Shown piece after piece: positions 33,802 to 44,700 of a stretch of 64,000 bases of DNA (its first letter is position 1; each line of letters starts with the position of its first letter). Origin of the DNA: Phytophthora colocasiae (Eukaryota > Oomycota > Peronosporomycetes > Peronosporales > Peronosporaceae); NCBI GenBank assembly GCA_018806915.1, contig JAGKQI010000089.1, positions 372,001 to 436,000 on the forward strand. The letters run 5' to 3'. The notes beneath the pieces are model-generated. The model made no database searches. It was not told where the DNA came from and saw nothing but the letters and a program-made list of their open reading frames with translations. The position numbers were made by a program, and so were the translations under genes.

Positions 33802-36101
33802 CGCCTAGATCGGAGATCGACGAAGCCCTGATCGCGATCGCGCCACAGAAGGAACCAAGACGTAAGATCCAGATGCCGATTCCCACCGTAGATCCAGGTG
33901 AGGAGCTATGGGTAGTAAGTTTCGACGGTTCGGCACGCGTGAAACGAGGAGGAGGCGCTTTCAGCGCGATCGTGTGGAGTTTGCCGGAGTGGAAGGTGAT
34001 CAAAGCTAGATCAGACTATGCGGAGAGTCTTACTGTCAATGAAGCGGAATACCGTGGACTCTTGCTAGGTCTTGGCATGATCGCACAGTTAGAACGCCGC
34101 CGTTTGGTCATTTGTGGCGATTCGAACCTAGTGATCCGACAAGTCCGGGGCGAGATCGACTGCAAGGCGCCAGGATTGACGTTACTGAAACAGAAGGTGC
34201 TAGATCACTTGCGGAATTGGGGAGATCATGAGCTAGTCCATGTGAAGAGAGACTGGAATGGGAGCGCAGACAGCTTGGCGAGTGCCGCGCTGCAGCGAGG
34301 AAGCGGGATCGAGGTCCACGATGAAGCAGATCGGTGCGATCTGGTCACCCTAAATCGGCTTGATGAGGTGTTGATCCCTCGAGTTGAAGATCGAACGGTG
34401 CAAGTGTCGGCCGTAGCCACGGGTGCAGCCCGAGCGCGACCCGATGCCGCCGTCCTGCGAGAGGAACTGATCCGGGAGATGCGAGTGGATCGGATCAGGC
34501 GAGCCCAGGACGAGGAGGTCTGGATCGCCGGACTAAAGAAGTACCTGGCTGGGCAGATCGCGGATCTTACTCGAGCCGAGTCTGGATCCTACGCCAAGAT
34601 CGCTTCCGAGTACGAGGTAGATGAACAGGATCTGTTGTTTTACTGCCCACCATGGCCGAGATCAAGTGGTGATCGCGACCGCCTGATGAGACTCGTGGTT
34701 CCAGAAACGCTACAGCAGGATGTCCTCCACCACTACCATACGACTCTGGAAGGGGGACATCAAGGAATCGGACGCACTTATCAGCGGATCCGAGATCATT
34801 TCCACTGGAGGGGATTATATCGGAGTGTGCAGCGATACGTAGGCGAGTGTGTAGACTGTGAGACCGGAAAGGGGAGACCCACGATCCGGGGCGAGTCACC
34901 TGGGAATCTGCAAGCGACATACCCATTCCAGATCATAGCGATGGACCACATACCCTCTCTGCCCAGATCCAACAAAGGCAATACTGAACTGCTGATCTGG
35001 GTAGATCTGTTCACGGGATATGTGATCGCAAAGGCTAGTTCCTCCCGATCGGCCCAGACCGTCGCGGAATCTTATGAAGAATGCGTGTTCCGCAGATTTG
35101 GCGCTAGCGAGATGATCAGGCACGATCGAGAACCGGGCTTCATGTCCGACTTCTTCAGATCGTTCAATAGGATCCTGGGGCAGCGACAACGGGCGACGAT
35201 GGCCTACCGACCACAGGCCAATGGGACTGCGGAACGGATGGTGCAAACGGCCACTAGGGCAATCAAGATGTATGTTCAAGATCTCGATCAAAAGGACTGG
35301 GATGAATACGCGGAGAGATTGACTTTCGCCATTAACACGGCTCACGATCGGGTCCGGGGAGATACCCCTCACTATTTGGTACACGGATGGGATCCAAGAT
35401 CGACGTTGGAAGCAACGATCCCGATCGGGTCGACCAGACGCCACGATCGCGATCCAAGACGGTGGAGATATCGCGTTCAGAGATACTACCAGCAGTCGAG
35501 AGAACAGGTCAACGCTAAGCTGCGAGAGGCGATCGCGGACCGAGCTGACCGGCACAATGAGGATGTCGATCCGCATCAGATCGAAGCTGGATCACGAGTT
35601 TGGCTATACCTAGATCGTGTGAAGGAAGGGTATGCCCGTAAACTCGCCCACCTTTGGCACGGCCCGTTCCGTGTTGCAGAGAAGCTCAATGAATTCACGA
35701 TCAAGCTGGAGATCGCGGGCTCTGACTACCATATCTTTCCGGTGGTTCATGTTTCTAAGCTAAAGCTGGTACGGAATTTCCCAGATCGACCGCGGATCGA
35801 GTTGACGGTAGATGAAGCAGATCGGCTCGATTTCGATGAGATCCTCCTTCCGGAGGACAGTTGGGTTCCAGATCTGGATGCCGACGAGTACGAAGTCGAA
35901 CGGATCTCGGACATGCGAAGTGGGAAACGAACTCGCTACGGCCGGATCTATCGTGAATTCCTGGTGCACTGGGTCGGTTATGATGAGCCAACGTGGGTCG
36001 ACGAAGCTGATCTTAACTGTGGGGCCATATTGGGCGCGTTCCTACGTGACCACGCTAATCGGAACCGGTTCGGCGTGATGCAGTCGCATGAAGAAGTGTA
36101 A
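33802..36101 (+). CDS. Pol part 2 of Gypsy element 2: archaeal-type RNase H, integrase, chromodomain
   Basis: The frame is open upstream of the ATG at 33873 (ITPRSEIDEALIAIAPQKEP), consistent with an original continuous pol. First comes a second RNase H with all four acidic residues visible: SFDGSARVKRGGGAF, TVNEAEYRGLLLGL, VICGDSNLVIRQV and WNGSADSLASAAL. Integrase follows: a zinc region (HHYHTTLEGGHQGIGRT, CVDCETGKG), then core residues in IIAMDHIPSLP, MIRHDREPGFMSDF and RPQANGTAERMVQ. A GPF motif (LWHGPFRVAEKLNEF) and HVSKLKL come next. The C-terminus is a chromodomain (YEVERISDMR, FLVHWVGYDEPTWVDEADL), which probably steers integration to marked chromatin. Confidence 0.92.
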
Positions 36102-36109
36102 GGGAAGCC

Positions 36110-36134
36110 AGGCGAGGTGACAGGGTTACCTCGC
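36110..36134. terminator. Hairpin just after pol of Gypsy element 2
   Basis: Arms GGCGAGGT and ACCTCGCC (8 bp, 9-nt loop) lie about 10 nt after the pol stop, in the 350-bp gap between the convergent pol and antisense ORFs. It may mark RNA ends; its function is inferred only from position. Confidence 0.4.
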
Positions 36135-36453
36135 CGTGATCGAAGAAGCTGATGTGGAGGAGAATCCAGATCAGAGCGAGAGTTTTATATTTGTGTATAT
36201 GCATGTGCGTAGGAAATTTGACGTTGGAAGATGGTGATCCGGGATGTCGAGATGGAGATGAAAGGGGATCACATTTTTAAAATGATAGAGTACGATGGAA
36301 TGACTGTGGTAATGGAGATTACGGATCACGAGTGGAGATTATGAGAATTACGAATGGAGATGGAAGAATGTAGAACGGCCCTGGGAGGGGTTCCGAATCC
36401 GAACTCGGGGAGAAGCCCCGAGCCTTGCTGCAGGTGATCGGAGTTCGCACGAC

Positions 36454-39287
36454 TTACGGAGAAGCGGCCCCAGCGGGAGGAGGATTGAACTTGCCGATAA
36501 GACGGGGAATCCTGGTAGCGGGATGGTTGACCGGGTCTTGCCGATACTGGTTACGCCACGGATCCGCCTCGTCACACTCCTCCAGAGCCTCGATCAGGTT
36601 CGCCGGCTCTGGGACGTTCGCGTTGGGATCCGCCAGGTTGGCACGCCGAGAGACCACGCCGGGATACCAACGAACCACATCCACCGACGGAATGGGGAGG
36701 TGAAGGAAGAACGGATCCAGCAGGATGTCGAGATCGAACCACTGGTCGCGCATTATGGCGGGGAAGGAGGCGAGGAATTGGCGCCAAGCAGACCCAGCCC
36801 GACTCCGCCGGGCCTTGCGAGCAACGTAATACCGCTGCAGTTCAAGATCCGCATCCTGCATGGCAGAGGTGATCTCGAAGTTGTGGGTGGCCTCCCAAAA
36901 TGCCTGACGGTGCCGTTCCTCCAGAACGCGATAGGTGGCGGCCACGGCCGCGAGGGGTGTTCCCTCCCTCTCATGCAGATCGAGGTCGAACGTAAGGGGA
37001 CCCGGGTTCGCGAAGTCGTTCCACGGCTCCAGAGCCAGCAGATCAAGCACGTTCACGCCCGTGATCAACTCGTGGAGGTATTCGGTGCCAGGGGTCGGTG
37101 CAGGCCCGGCCTGTATCTGGGAAGGGAACAGCCAACCCGAAGGGATCAACAACCGTTTGCCCAGAGAACTGGCGATCAGACCCACGATCGAATACTGCCC
37201 GATCACCTGCGGATCCCACGGCACGATGTCGGCGGCCGCGAAGGTACGCTGCCGATCGTACCCTGGAATGAAAGAAGCGACCGGGAACATGGGTGGTCGG
37301 AGCCCGAGGGGCGGGGAACCGCCGGGAGGAGGTGGCGGCGGTGACGGGGAACCCGGAGATGATCCTGGAGACGGCGGGCCTGATCCATCCGGAGATGGGC
37401 TTGAGCCGCCCGGAGACCCCGATCCACGAGTGCCGGAAGGTCCGGCTCTCGGAACCTGACCGGACTCGCGCCGGTGCGTCGAGATAGACCGTTGGCGGCC
37501 CATGTGTAGAGTCTCGTCCTCCTCGGAGTCCTCCGCCTCGTTGGAACGTTCCGATTCGGCCTCAGAACTAGTTCCATTGCTGGGTTCTGGACTCTCGTCA
37601 TCTTCGGACGGCGATGAGAATGGGTGCTGGGGATCGTAGTCGGAGTCTTCCTCGTCCTCATCCGGCGAATCACCCTCGGCGGGGAGCGATCCGGACTGAT
37701 CCGTAGGTGCTGGGGTCGGATCAGGGGCTGGAGTGTCGGTTTCCTCCCCTCCGGCTTGCCCAGAAGCTTGATCCGCCAACAGATCCAGCGGACTCGCCGT
37801 TGATCCTGCCGGGGTCGGGACCACCGTGGGTGTGACAGGCTGGGTTGACCCGGGAGCTTCGGTAGCTGCAGGTTTTAGATCACGGGGAGCTGAGGAGCTC
37901 CGAGCCGGACGCTTGCGTGAGGAAGGAGGAACGGCCGGGGAAGCGGAGGCGCTTCGAGATCTTTTGGTGGCACGAGCCGCCCGTCGATCCGCGATCCACG
38001 AGGACAACCGAGCAGAGGAATCCTCGGCGTGGTGCAGCTGTTGTTCGGCTTCGGCATAATCAGCGTCCAGCTCTTGATGAGCCTGTCGAAGCTCCGCGTT
38101 CTGTCGCTGGAGTTGGTCGAGGTCAGCGAGGGCCGACGCGTTCTGTCGCTGGAGTTGGTCGAGTTCCTGTGTCGCCGCATCCCGGGCGGAACGGGCCACG
38201 TCAGGGTCTGCGAGGACCGATAAACGATCTTGGGTGGCGTCGTCCAGGTCGACCTGGATTCGATCACGATCCACCGTGACTCGATTGAGATCTTGCACCG
38301 CCTGATCCCGGTCGAGGCGGGCCTGATCCAGGTCTACGACGGCCTGATCCCGCTCGGCAATGGCGGCACGATGCTGGACGGAGAGCTGGTCCCGGTCGTG
38401 CTGGATTATTTCCAGATTTCCCAAGGCGTCTGCCAGATCTTGCTCCAGGCTGGATACGGCGGCGGCATCGGCGGTTGCACCCAAAGGCGGGGCGCGAGAA
38501 TCCGGTGCGGATACGTCCTCCAAGGCGAGGTGTGCCCGAGCCAGTTCAGCCTGGTGATCCTCTGCCTCGCGTTCCAGGTACGCGACTTCGGCTCGAGCGG
38601 CGAGCAACTCCGCTTGGGTCCCAACCTCAACCGAGCTTCCTCTGCCGTCGGGCGAGTCTGATCAGCGGGCATGGCCATGGCCATAGGACCTTGGGAGGAA
38701 TCGTTCCTCTGCCAGCGATCAAGGCTACGCTGAGTGAGGGTCAGGTCATGACGCACGGCGGCGAGCTCCCGTTCGCGATCCTGAAGCTCATCCCGGAGTT
38801 CAATCTCCGTCTCCCCGGCTATGCGAAGTTCGGCCAACCGGAAGTCGAGATCCTCGAGCGCAGAGTCTAGCCGCGCCTGGATCCGGGCCAGTCGCTGCTC
38901 AGACTCCCGTCGTTCGGCGTCGTGCTGGGCCCGCTGATCCTGCAAGGCGGCGATCGCGTCCCCACCGATAGCATCTCCGGTTCCCGATCGCAGATGAGCG
39001 ATTTCGGCGTTCAGCCGCAAAATCTCCTCAGCTTGGTCGTCCCGGAAGCGCTCCATATCCTCCATGTCGGACCGCAACCGGCGAACGGTGTCGTCCAGGT
39101 GGTCCCGATCGCGACTCAAGGTTTCGCGCATCCGTTGGCTGTGGGCCAGCCTCGCTTGCAAGGTGACCAACTCAGGGTTTACCCCGGGGGTTGAGAAGCG
39201 GGAGGCCGTGGATCGGGCGGATCGGATCGAGTGCTCGCTCGAGGGCGTTCTCGGCGTCAAGGGGGGCGAGGAAGGCGGATCGGACAT
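36454..39287 (-). CDS. Antisense ORF (aORF2) of Gypsy element 2, coiled-coil protein
   Basis: About 940 codons on the strand opposite pol, starting at ATG 39287 (MSDPPSSPPLTPRTPSSEH), 103 bp inside the 3' LTR, and ending at 36454. An upstream in-frame Met at 39371 is also possible. One single-base frameshift near 38630 divides it: RPTAEEARL in one frame, VGTQAELLAARAEVAYLERE in the next. Layout: Ser/Pro head; a long coiled coil of about 400 residues (DRDHLDDTVRRLRSDMEDME ... DLDQLQRQNAELRQAHQELD); a basic patch (ATKRSRSASASPAVPPSSRK); acidic, Ser/Gly/Pro-rich linkers with PPPPPPGGSPP; and a globular C-terminal part with FPVASFIPGYDRQRTFAAAD, REGTPLAAVAATYRVLEERH and RIPRLIGKFNPPPAG. I know no matching domain. 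The layout resembles a gag or structural protein. Confidence 0.7.
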
Positions 39288-39379
39288 TGTGAGGGAGTGG
39301 TGGCACTTGAACAACTTGTGTTCCAGGTGGTGAATGTGGAAATAAACCCGAAGTGAGCTGCGGCAGCTCAACTTACGTG

Positions 39380-39390
39380 CTGGGGGCGGA
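39380..39390 (+). promoter_or_regulatory. Polypurine tract of Gypsy element 2
   Basis: CTGGGGGCGGA sits directly before TGTGG of the 3' LTR, the expected place for the plus-strand primer. Confidence 0.7.
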
Positions 39391-40832
39391 TGTGGTGAAG
39401 CGGACGAAAATTTTTCCCGGAGAGGCGATGTCAGCCACGAACCCGAATAGAGTCGGAACGAGCGACAGGGGGGACCTGTGATCCCCAGATCTGGGTCGAA
39501 TCAGACGAAGGTACGATGGGTCCCGCCGGGAACAGGCAACGGAGACACCGGCGAAGAAGCAAGTGGAGCGGTGTTCGTGGGTGATCCGAATCCTGCCGTG
39601 GTGTTCGTGGGTGATCCGAATCCTGCCGGAGGAAGAATGGGGAAATCAAGGATGTTCTCGCGCGATCAACGATGACGGGGCCCCAAGCGAGCACGATCAG
39701 CTTACCCTGGCGCCCCGAAGCCTCTAACAGCACGATCCAACTTCCCCGGGCGGCAACGAAGCGAGATCACGCAGGATCGCGCAATGATCCTCTCCCGTAT
39801 AAGTACGAGATCAGCTCCGGATCAAGGTCAACCCCAGGCGCGACGCAGACTCTTCTGGTGGCCTGATCCGGATTCTTTGAAGGATCACCAAGCGGGATCA
39901 GGCAGTGATCAAGTCCCGGTTAAGTGCGAGATCAAGTCCCGGTTAAGTGCGAGATCAAGCTTCGGTTAAGTGCGAGATCAAGCTCCGGTTAAGTGCGAGA
40001 TCAAGCGTCGGTTAAGTGCGAGATCAAGCTTCGGTTAAGTGCGAGATCAAGCGTCGGTTAAGTGCGAGATCAAGCTTCGGTTAAGTACGAGATCAAGCTC
40101 AAGATCAGGGTTAGGGGAACCAAGCTAGGGATCAGCTCTGTAGCCAGTGTCATGTGGTCGTAGGATAGTAAATTAGGATGGGATTAGTAGGCATAGGAAT
40201 AACCATAAACAGAATCGAATTTGCCCTGAACCACTCAAGTGTCTTCGCTACGCCTGGAACCGGGAACTACATTGGCCCTACAAGCATCAGGAAGGTAAGG
40301 ATACGTGACCTAGTATAGCGGTTAAGTCTGGAAATTATATTGGCCAGCTTTGCCCTATCTAGTGAACTATCCTTTAAGTGCATACATCGGATCGGAAGGA
40401 CTTGGTTGTTTAGCCTAAGGATCCCGTCGAATCTCGCCCTCTCAAGACCCCCGCTATAGGAAGCGGAAAACAACGGAAAGGAAGGGACTGAATCCCGAAC
40501 ATTGGACCATTGGAAGACCTGGATCAAGGACCAGGCACCCGGATCAAGGCTCGAGAACTCGCCTACGACCGGGATCACGTACTCAGAGGTGGAGTGAAGA
40601 ACTCCCACGCTACCTCAGACCCCTGCGTCACGCAAGACTTTCTTCCGACCTACAAGACACCTTCAGAAGTCACCTGGAAGAGCGTAACCCGCCTACCGAC
40701 GGGTACACAAGGTGAAACTACACACAGCTAGATCACGGATCATCAGGGGACCCCCTCCGTTAGTCGGTGTCTGGGCGCAAGTGGTGATCGGGACCTGCCC
40801 TAACGAGATTTTGGCGGATCCGCTCCACCACA
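39391..40832 (+). repeat. 3' LTR of Gypsy element 2
   Basis: 1442 bp, over 99% identical to the 5' LTR apart from three extra 23-bp units in the tandem array (eight copies at 39917-40098). Confidence 0.93.
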
Positions 40833-40836
40833 CTTC

Positions 40837-41770
40837 TGTGGATACTGGTATTGATCTAACCTGTGCAGTTCTCCTCGTAGTTCTTGGCATAGATGGTGAT
40901 AGACTATGGTGCAATTACAATACATTTACTTAAGCTGTGCCTTCCGATTTTTGAAATGGCTGGGCCGCTCGGCGGCTGCGCTGGGAGCCGGTGCGCTTGG
41001 ATCGGTGCTTGGTCCAACATCGTTTGCGGATCTATTTGCGTGAGTCCCCACTTTAATGCCTTTGCATACCTTCTTGTGTTTGAAGAAGTTTGTTCGCGAT
41101 ATCGACCGCTCACTTATCGCAGGCGACATTCGTGGCGCTGCCGTTGGGAGCTTTAGCAATTTTTGGGGATGTGAATTTGATAAATTGTTCTAGGTTTTTA
41201 CCGGTGCCTCCGATTGGCTCAAAAAATGTTGCATGAGATATCCGTCCATCTCCGGCATTTGTGATCGTTTTGTGATTTGCGGGCTTGATTTGTGATCACA
41301 AACAATCACAAGTGCGTGAAATCTTGGTTGAATGTAGGGGATTAGACTTGGGTTTAGTAAAGTCAAAATAAACTTGCCACATTTACGGCATTTGTGATTG
41401 AAGCGCCAGCTAACAATGAGTGGGTTTGAACTAGTATCGTTAAAGATGATGTCCCTGGAACCGAAAACAAAGGGCCAGGCTTGGTCTACCATAGTTTGGC
41501 TGGCGTTTTCTTGTATTGATGTGGAACCTGATTCGTCGGGCAGACTCTATTGACACTATCATGCTACAACACATGGAATGGGTGGACAGTTGCCTTGTCA
41601 TCGAGGAACAAGGACACAAACGTGAACAGACAGAATTCAAAAAGGTAGCTAAGACTTGTCTTGCGTATTACAGACTTTACCAGTATCGTAAAAACAGTAC
41701 CGTCGAATGACAAAATACTTGCATACCAACGACAAAACAAATACAAACCCGAAACAAAATTCATCCATTC
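40837..41770. other. No clear gene between Gypsy element 2 and the Harbinger element
   Basis: A minus-strand frame at 41159-40926 contains TNFFKHKKVCKGIKVG, a possible end of a BED-like finger. A plus-strand hairpin TTTGTGATCACAAA lies near 41289. Nothing else is supported. Confidence 0.3.
41698..41743. repeat. Dispersed 45-bp repeat, inverted partner of 46875-46918
   Basis: ACTTGCATACCAACGACAAA and flanks match the reverse complement of 46875-46918 with one or two differences. The two copies lie inverted on either side of the 41.8-46.9 kb transposon cluster. Confidence 0.6.
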
Positions 41771-41934
41771 TATGGGCCGTTCCGAACCCGGGTCGAATCG
41801 GCGCTCAGGTCGCGTGGTTTAGGGGTTTTCGGTGAAGCCACTTGGGGTCGCGACCCGCGCGTTCCGAGCGCGGATCGGATCGCCGGCGCAGATTGGCATT
41901 TGCAGCTTTGCAAAGGAAAACCAGCTCGCACGTG

Positions 41935-43058
41935 ATGGCTTCCGCAACGAGCTCTAAGTGGACAGTGTCAGCCGCGCTGTTTGCCAAGCGCAAGGAGCCT
42001 ATTGTGCCTCCCGTCTCGGACGTATATGGGGACTGGAGCCTACCTCAGCTCCGTCTCGAGTGCACTTCTCGCAAGCTAAATGTGAAGAAGAACACCAATA
42101 AAAACGATCGTGTGAAGCTCCTAGCAGCGTATGACGAGAACAAGGACGGAGTGGCTCTTCTGGTGCAGCGGCAACGCAGCAGGTCGAGGCTAGCGAATGA
42201 AGAAGAAGATCGTCGCACGAGGAACTGCATATTCCGACTCCTCAATGTGCTGTTCTCCGACCGCTTCTTCCAGAGTTTTCTCTCGAGTGGAAATCAACTG
42301 AACCGGAGTGAGCTGGACCAAGGCGGCTCGACGTTCTGGACGGACGTGGCTGTGGCGTTTGATGGGTTGGATATCGAGTTCGACGTGATGATCTCGGACG
42401 ACGCTGTTTTTGAGGGCGTCGATCCCTCGCAGTGCATGACGCACTCAGCTGCGAAGCTGCAGAGGATGTGGAAAGAGGTTGCACGCAACTTCGCTCGAGC
42501 TGAAGCTGGCTCAAAGAAGTCCGGAGACCACAGCGATGACTTTTGGGACTTTTGCCTGGGACGTGTGCTGACGTCTACTACCTGCACAAGTGGTGCGAGC
42601 ACCGTAGATCAGGCCGTGAGTTTTGCTCCGCCAACTTGCACCATGAAAATGAAGATGATTCGCAAAAAGAAGGCATGGTTCAAGTCGAGGCACGTAACCG
42701 GAAGCGCCGCAAAACCTCCCAAGCAGATGTGATGGCTTCACTGGCAGAAACTGTGGCTTTGATCGTCGCTAACGATGTGGGGGACGTGCATGAAGAGACC
42801 TGGAAGGAGCAAGATCGTCTGCTTCAACAGCAAAGGATCTCGCAACGTCTGACGATACTGACGTCCATGCTGGAGCGCACGAAGGTCGAAGTGAGGCGCC
42901 TCGTTCAGATAATTCGCGGTCGAATTGACGAGAGCAACGAGGAGCTTGATGACATGGCTTATGAGGCAGCTCTAGAAGAGATGATTAACAAACGCAATAC
43001 TCTAACCACAAAGGTTCTAGAGCTGGAAGACGCGTTGCTTTACGGAAAATACGAATGA
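41935..43058 (+). pseudogene. Harbinger partner protein (SAP/SANT-like), one frameshift
   Basis: ATG 41935 (MASATSSKWTVSAALFAKRK). Residues about 40-75 (DWSLPQLRLECTSRKLNVKK) look like a SAP-type helix pair. A trihelix/SANT-like part follows (FWTDVAVAFDGLDIEFDV, KLQRMWKEVARNFARAEA). Near 42562 one base shifts the frame from DDFWDFCLG to ADVYYLHKWCEHRRSGREF. The tail is coiled-coil (RISQRLTILTSMLERTKVEV, RGRIDESNEELDDMAYEA) and ends at 43058. Partner proteins of this superfamily bind the terminal repeats and bring the transposase to them; that role is inferred from context. Confidence 0.7.
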
Positions 43059-44325
43059 GCTGAACCGAGACGACGTGGCTACAGCTCGGACTCGCGGGCG
43101 CCGAAGGTTATGGTTTTGGATGTGATTTCCAAGAAGTTGGCGCAATATGCGTCCTTTTATTTCATCGGGAAGCTCTGCTGCTGTGGAAGTGGCCGAGTCT
43201 TGGATGCTGTTATGAGTGGGTAGGTACGAGCTCTCTGATAAGCTGTGATACGCAGCAGACACCTCGTCGTACCGTGCATTTAAGGTTTTCACTAGCGGCC
43301 GCTCGTTAATGCAGAAGTTATGAAGCTTCATGCACGTCTCGACCACCTTGCCCACGTTTTTGAAGTCGACAACAAGAGGCCTTTTGAAGATCTGCCACTT
43401 GTTTACAAGCAACCCAAACGACATCTCAATTCGAATGCGCAGTTGGCTGAGATAAAAGTTGAAGTCAGAGTCGTGGCTTGTCTTGCATTCGAGCTTGTTG
43501 TAGGGCACTAGCAGCGAGTCTGAAAGCGGATAGGCATTATCACCAATGCAATAATATCCCGGCGGTAGCGCCAAGATCGAGTCACTCAGCGTCCACTTCT
43601 TGAACGCGATTGAGTCCCCTACTTTGCCGGGCGAGTCGAAGCAATATCCCGTGAAGCGGCACAGAGAGTCACAGATTGCTTGAACGTTGAGCTCGTACAT
43701 TTGGTAGTGCCCGGAAAAGAATGCCGCTACGTCAGGAACCTCCTCCGCCGTTGGAGCTCGAATTTGACAGAGCCAACCGTCCAGACAGCCGACACATCCT
43801 GTTAAAATACCGTCCGTGCTGATCTGCGTGAATCCATCAGCCAGATTCTGCCATCGCTCTTTTGACTCCGTCGGGGATCGTATTGCGAAGCTCCTCACAG
43901 ATACATAGCGCATTTATCACGTCCTTCACAATATCGTAGAAGGCTGAAGGTGATACACCAGCAAGGCAACGCGTGGTATGGTAGTTGCTACCTGCCAGCC
44001 ACGATAGCGTCATCTGAAGCATATTTTCAGGCGTAATGGGGTCTGCGTGCGTGCGTCGCTCGGACTGGACCTCGTCACGACTCAGCGTAGGCCGAACCAG
44101 CGCCAACAGCTTCTCGAATGAGTGCGCGTCCATCCGGTAGCACTGCTTGAACTGTCCATCGAGCAGCAGCGTCTGCTTGTGCAGGCTCCAGTTCAAGCGC
44201 TTGCGAGGCACACAGCTAGACACCTCCCCAGGCAGCAGGTGCGCTGCAGTCACGAGTGCCACAAGCATCTTGCGGCGCCGCTGTCGCGCTTTGTAGGCCT
44301 TGCTCATCCACTGCGGTACGTCCAT
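43017..44325 (-). pseudogene. Harbinger DDE_4 transposase, one frameshift
   Basis: ATG 44325 (MDVPQWMSKAYKARQRRRK). The helix-turn-helix region contains FEKLLALVRPTLSRDEV and MTLSWLAGSNYHTTRCLAGV. A one-base shift near 43863 in a C-rich codon moves the frame to WQNLADGFTQIS. Catalytic core: GCVGCLDGWLCQIRAP (first Asp), YYCIGDNAYPLSDSLLVPYN (second Asp) and LSQLRIRIEMSFGLLVNKWQ (Glu). The tail runs to 43017 and overlaps the convergent partner gene. It cuts and pastes the element at 3-bp targets. Confidence 0.85.
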
Positions 44326-44700
44326 TGCTCGTTCATTCAATGTTTTTATTGGCAAAGTGCCCGCGATCCTGCTCGGGTCGCGATCCCAACCTCGGAGCTC
44401 GACGTTTACTAATCACGCATGTATCCCTACCACTCGCCCCTTCGCCAGCCAATCCGAGCGCACGATTCGGGAGTCGAGCCGGGTTCGGAATGGCCCTATG
44501 ATTGACAAAATAATTGGGTGTGTGTTAGCGAAAGGTAGCATGCTGTAGAAATGCAAAGGAACAGGTACATCCGGGTTTTAGCCCATTTCTCAAGATGGCA
44601 AGAGGAAGACCTCGCACGTTGCTGACATCGGTGTCTCGACTGTCGCCTGAAGTTGTCGTAGATCCTGATTTGCAGCATGTCGCCATCCAGTCTCCCTAGG

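Larger units (their letters stand above)
26798..40836 (+). mobile_element. Ty3/Gypsy LTR retrotransposon 2, dual RNase H, with antisense ORF
   Basis: LTRs at 26802-28174 (1373 bp) and 39391-40832 (1442 bp) start TGTGGTGAAG and end CACCACA, flanked by the 4-bp duplication CTTC (26798-26801 and 40833-40836). Plus-strand order: primer site, gag with three zinc knuckles, protease, RT, degenerate RNase H, archaeal-type RNase H, integrase, chromodomain. A minus-strand ORF of about 940 codons lies between pol and the 3' LTR, and a purine tract (CTGGGGGCGGA) ends at the 3' LTR. The LTRs differ by fewer than a dozen substitutions, so the insertion is young. The only clear lesions are single-base frameshifts in pol (about 33780) and in the antisense ORF (about 38630). 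The dual RNase H fits the oomycete lineage called Chronos in the literature (recalled, not searched). Confidence 0.93.
41774..44496. mobile_element. Complete PIF/Harbinger DNA transposon, 2.7 kb, two genes
   Basis: The left end GGGCCGTTCCGAACCCGGGT and the right end (read inward on the minus strand) GGGCCATTCCGAACCCGGCT form terminal inverted repeats, flanked by the 3-bp duplication TAT (41771-41773 and 44497-44499). Inside are a plus-strand DNA-binding partner gene and a minus-strand DDE transposase, facing each other and overlapping by about 40 bp. This two-gene plan is standard for Harbinger elements. Each gene has one frameshift, so the copy is recent but probably inactive. Confidence 0.9.

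Noticed and set aside
34896..35576. 226-residue minus-strand ORF within the element 2 integrase
   Set aside because: Mirror frame of integrase coding sequence.
36523..37459. Plus-strand ORFs of up to 273 codons opposite aORF2
   Set aside because: They are shadows of the GC-rich antisense ORF, with no protein-like pattern.
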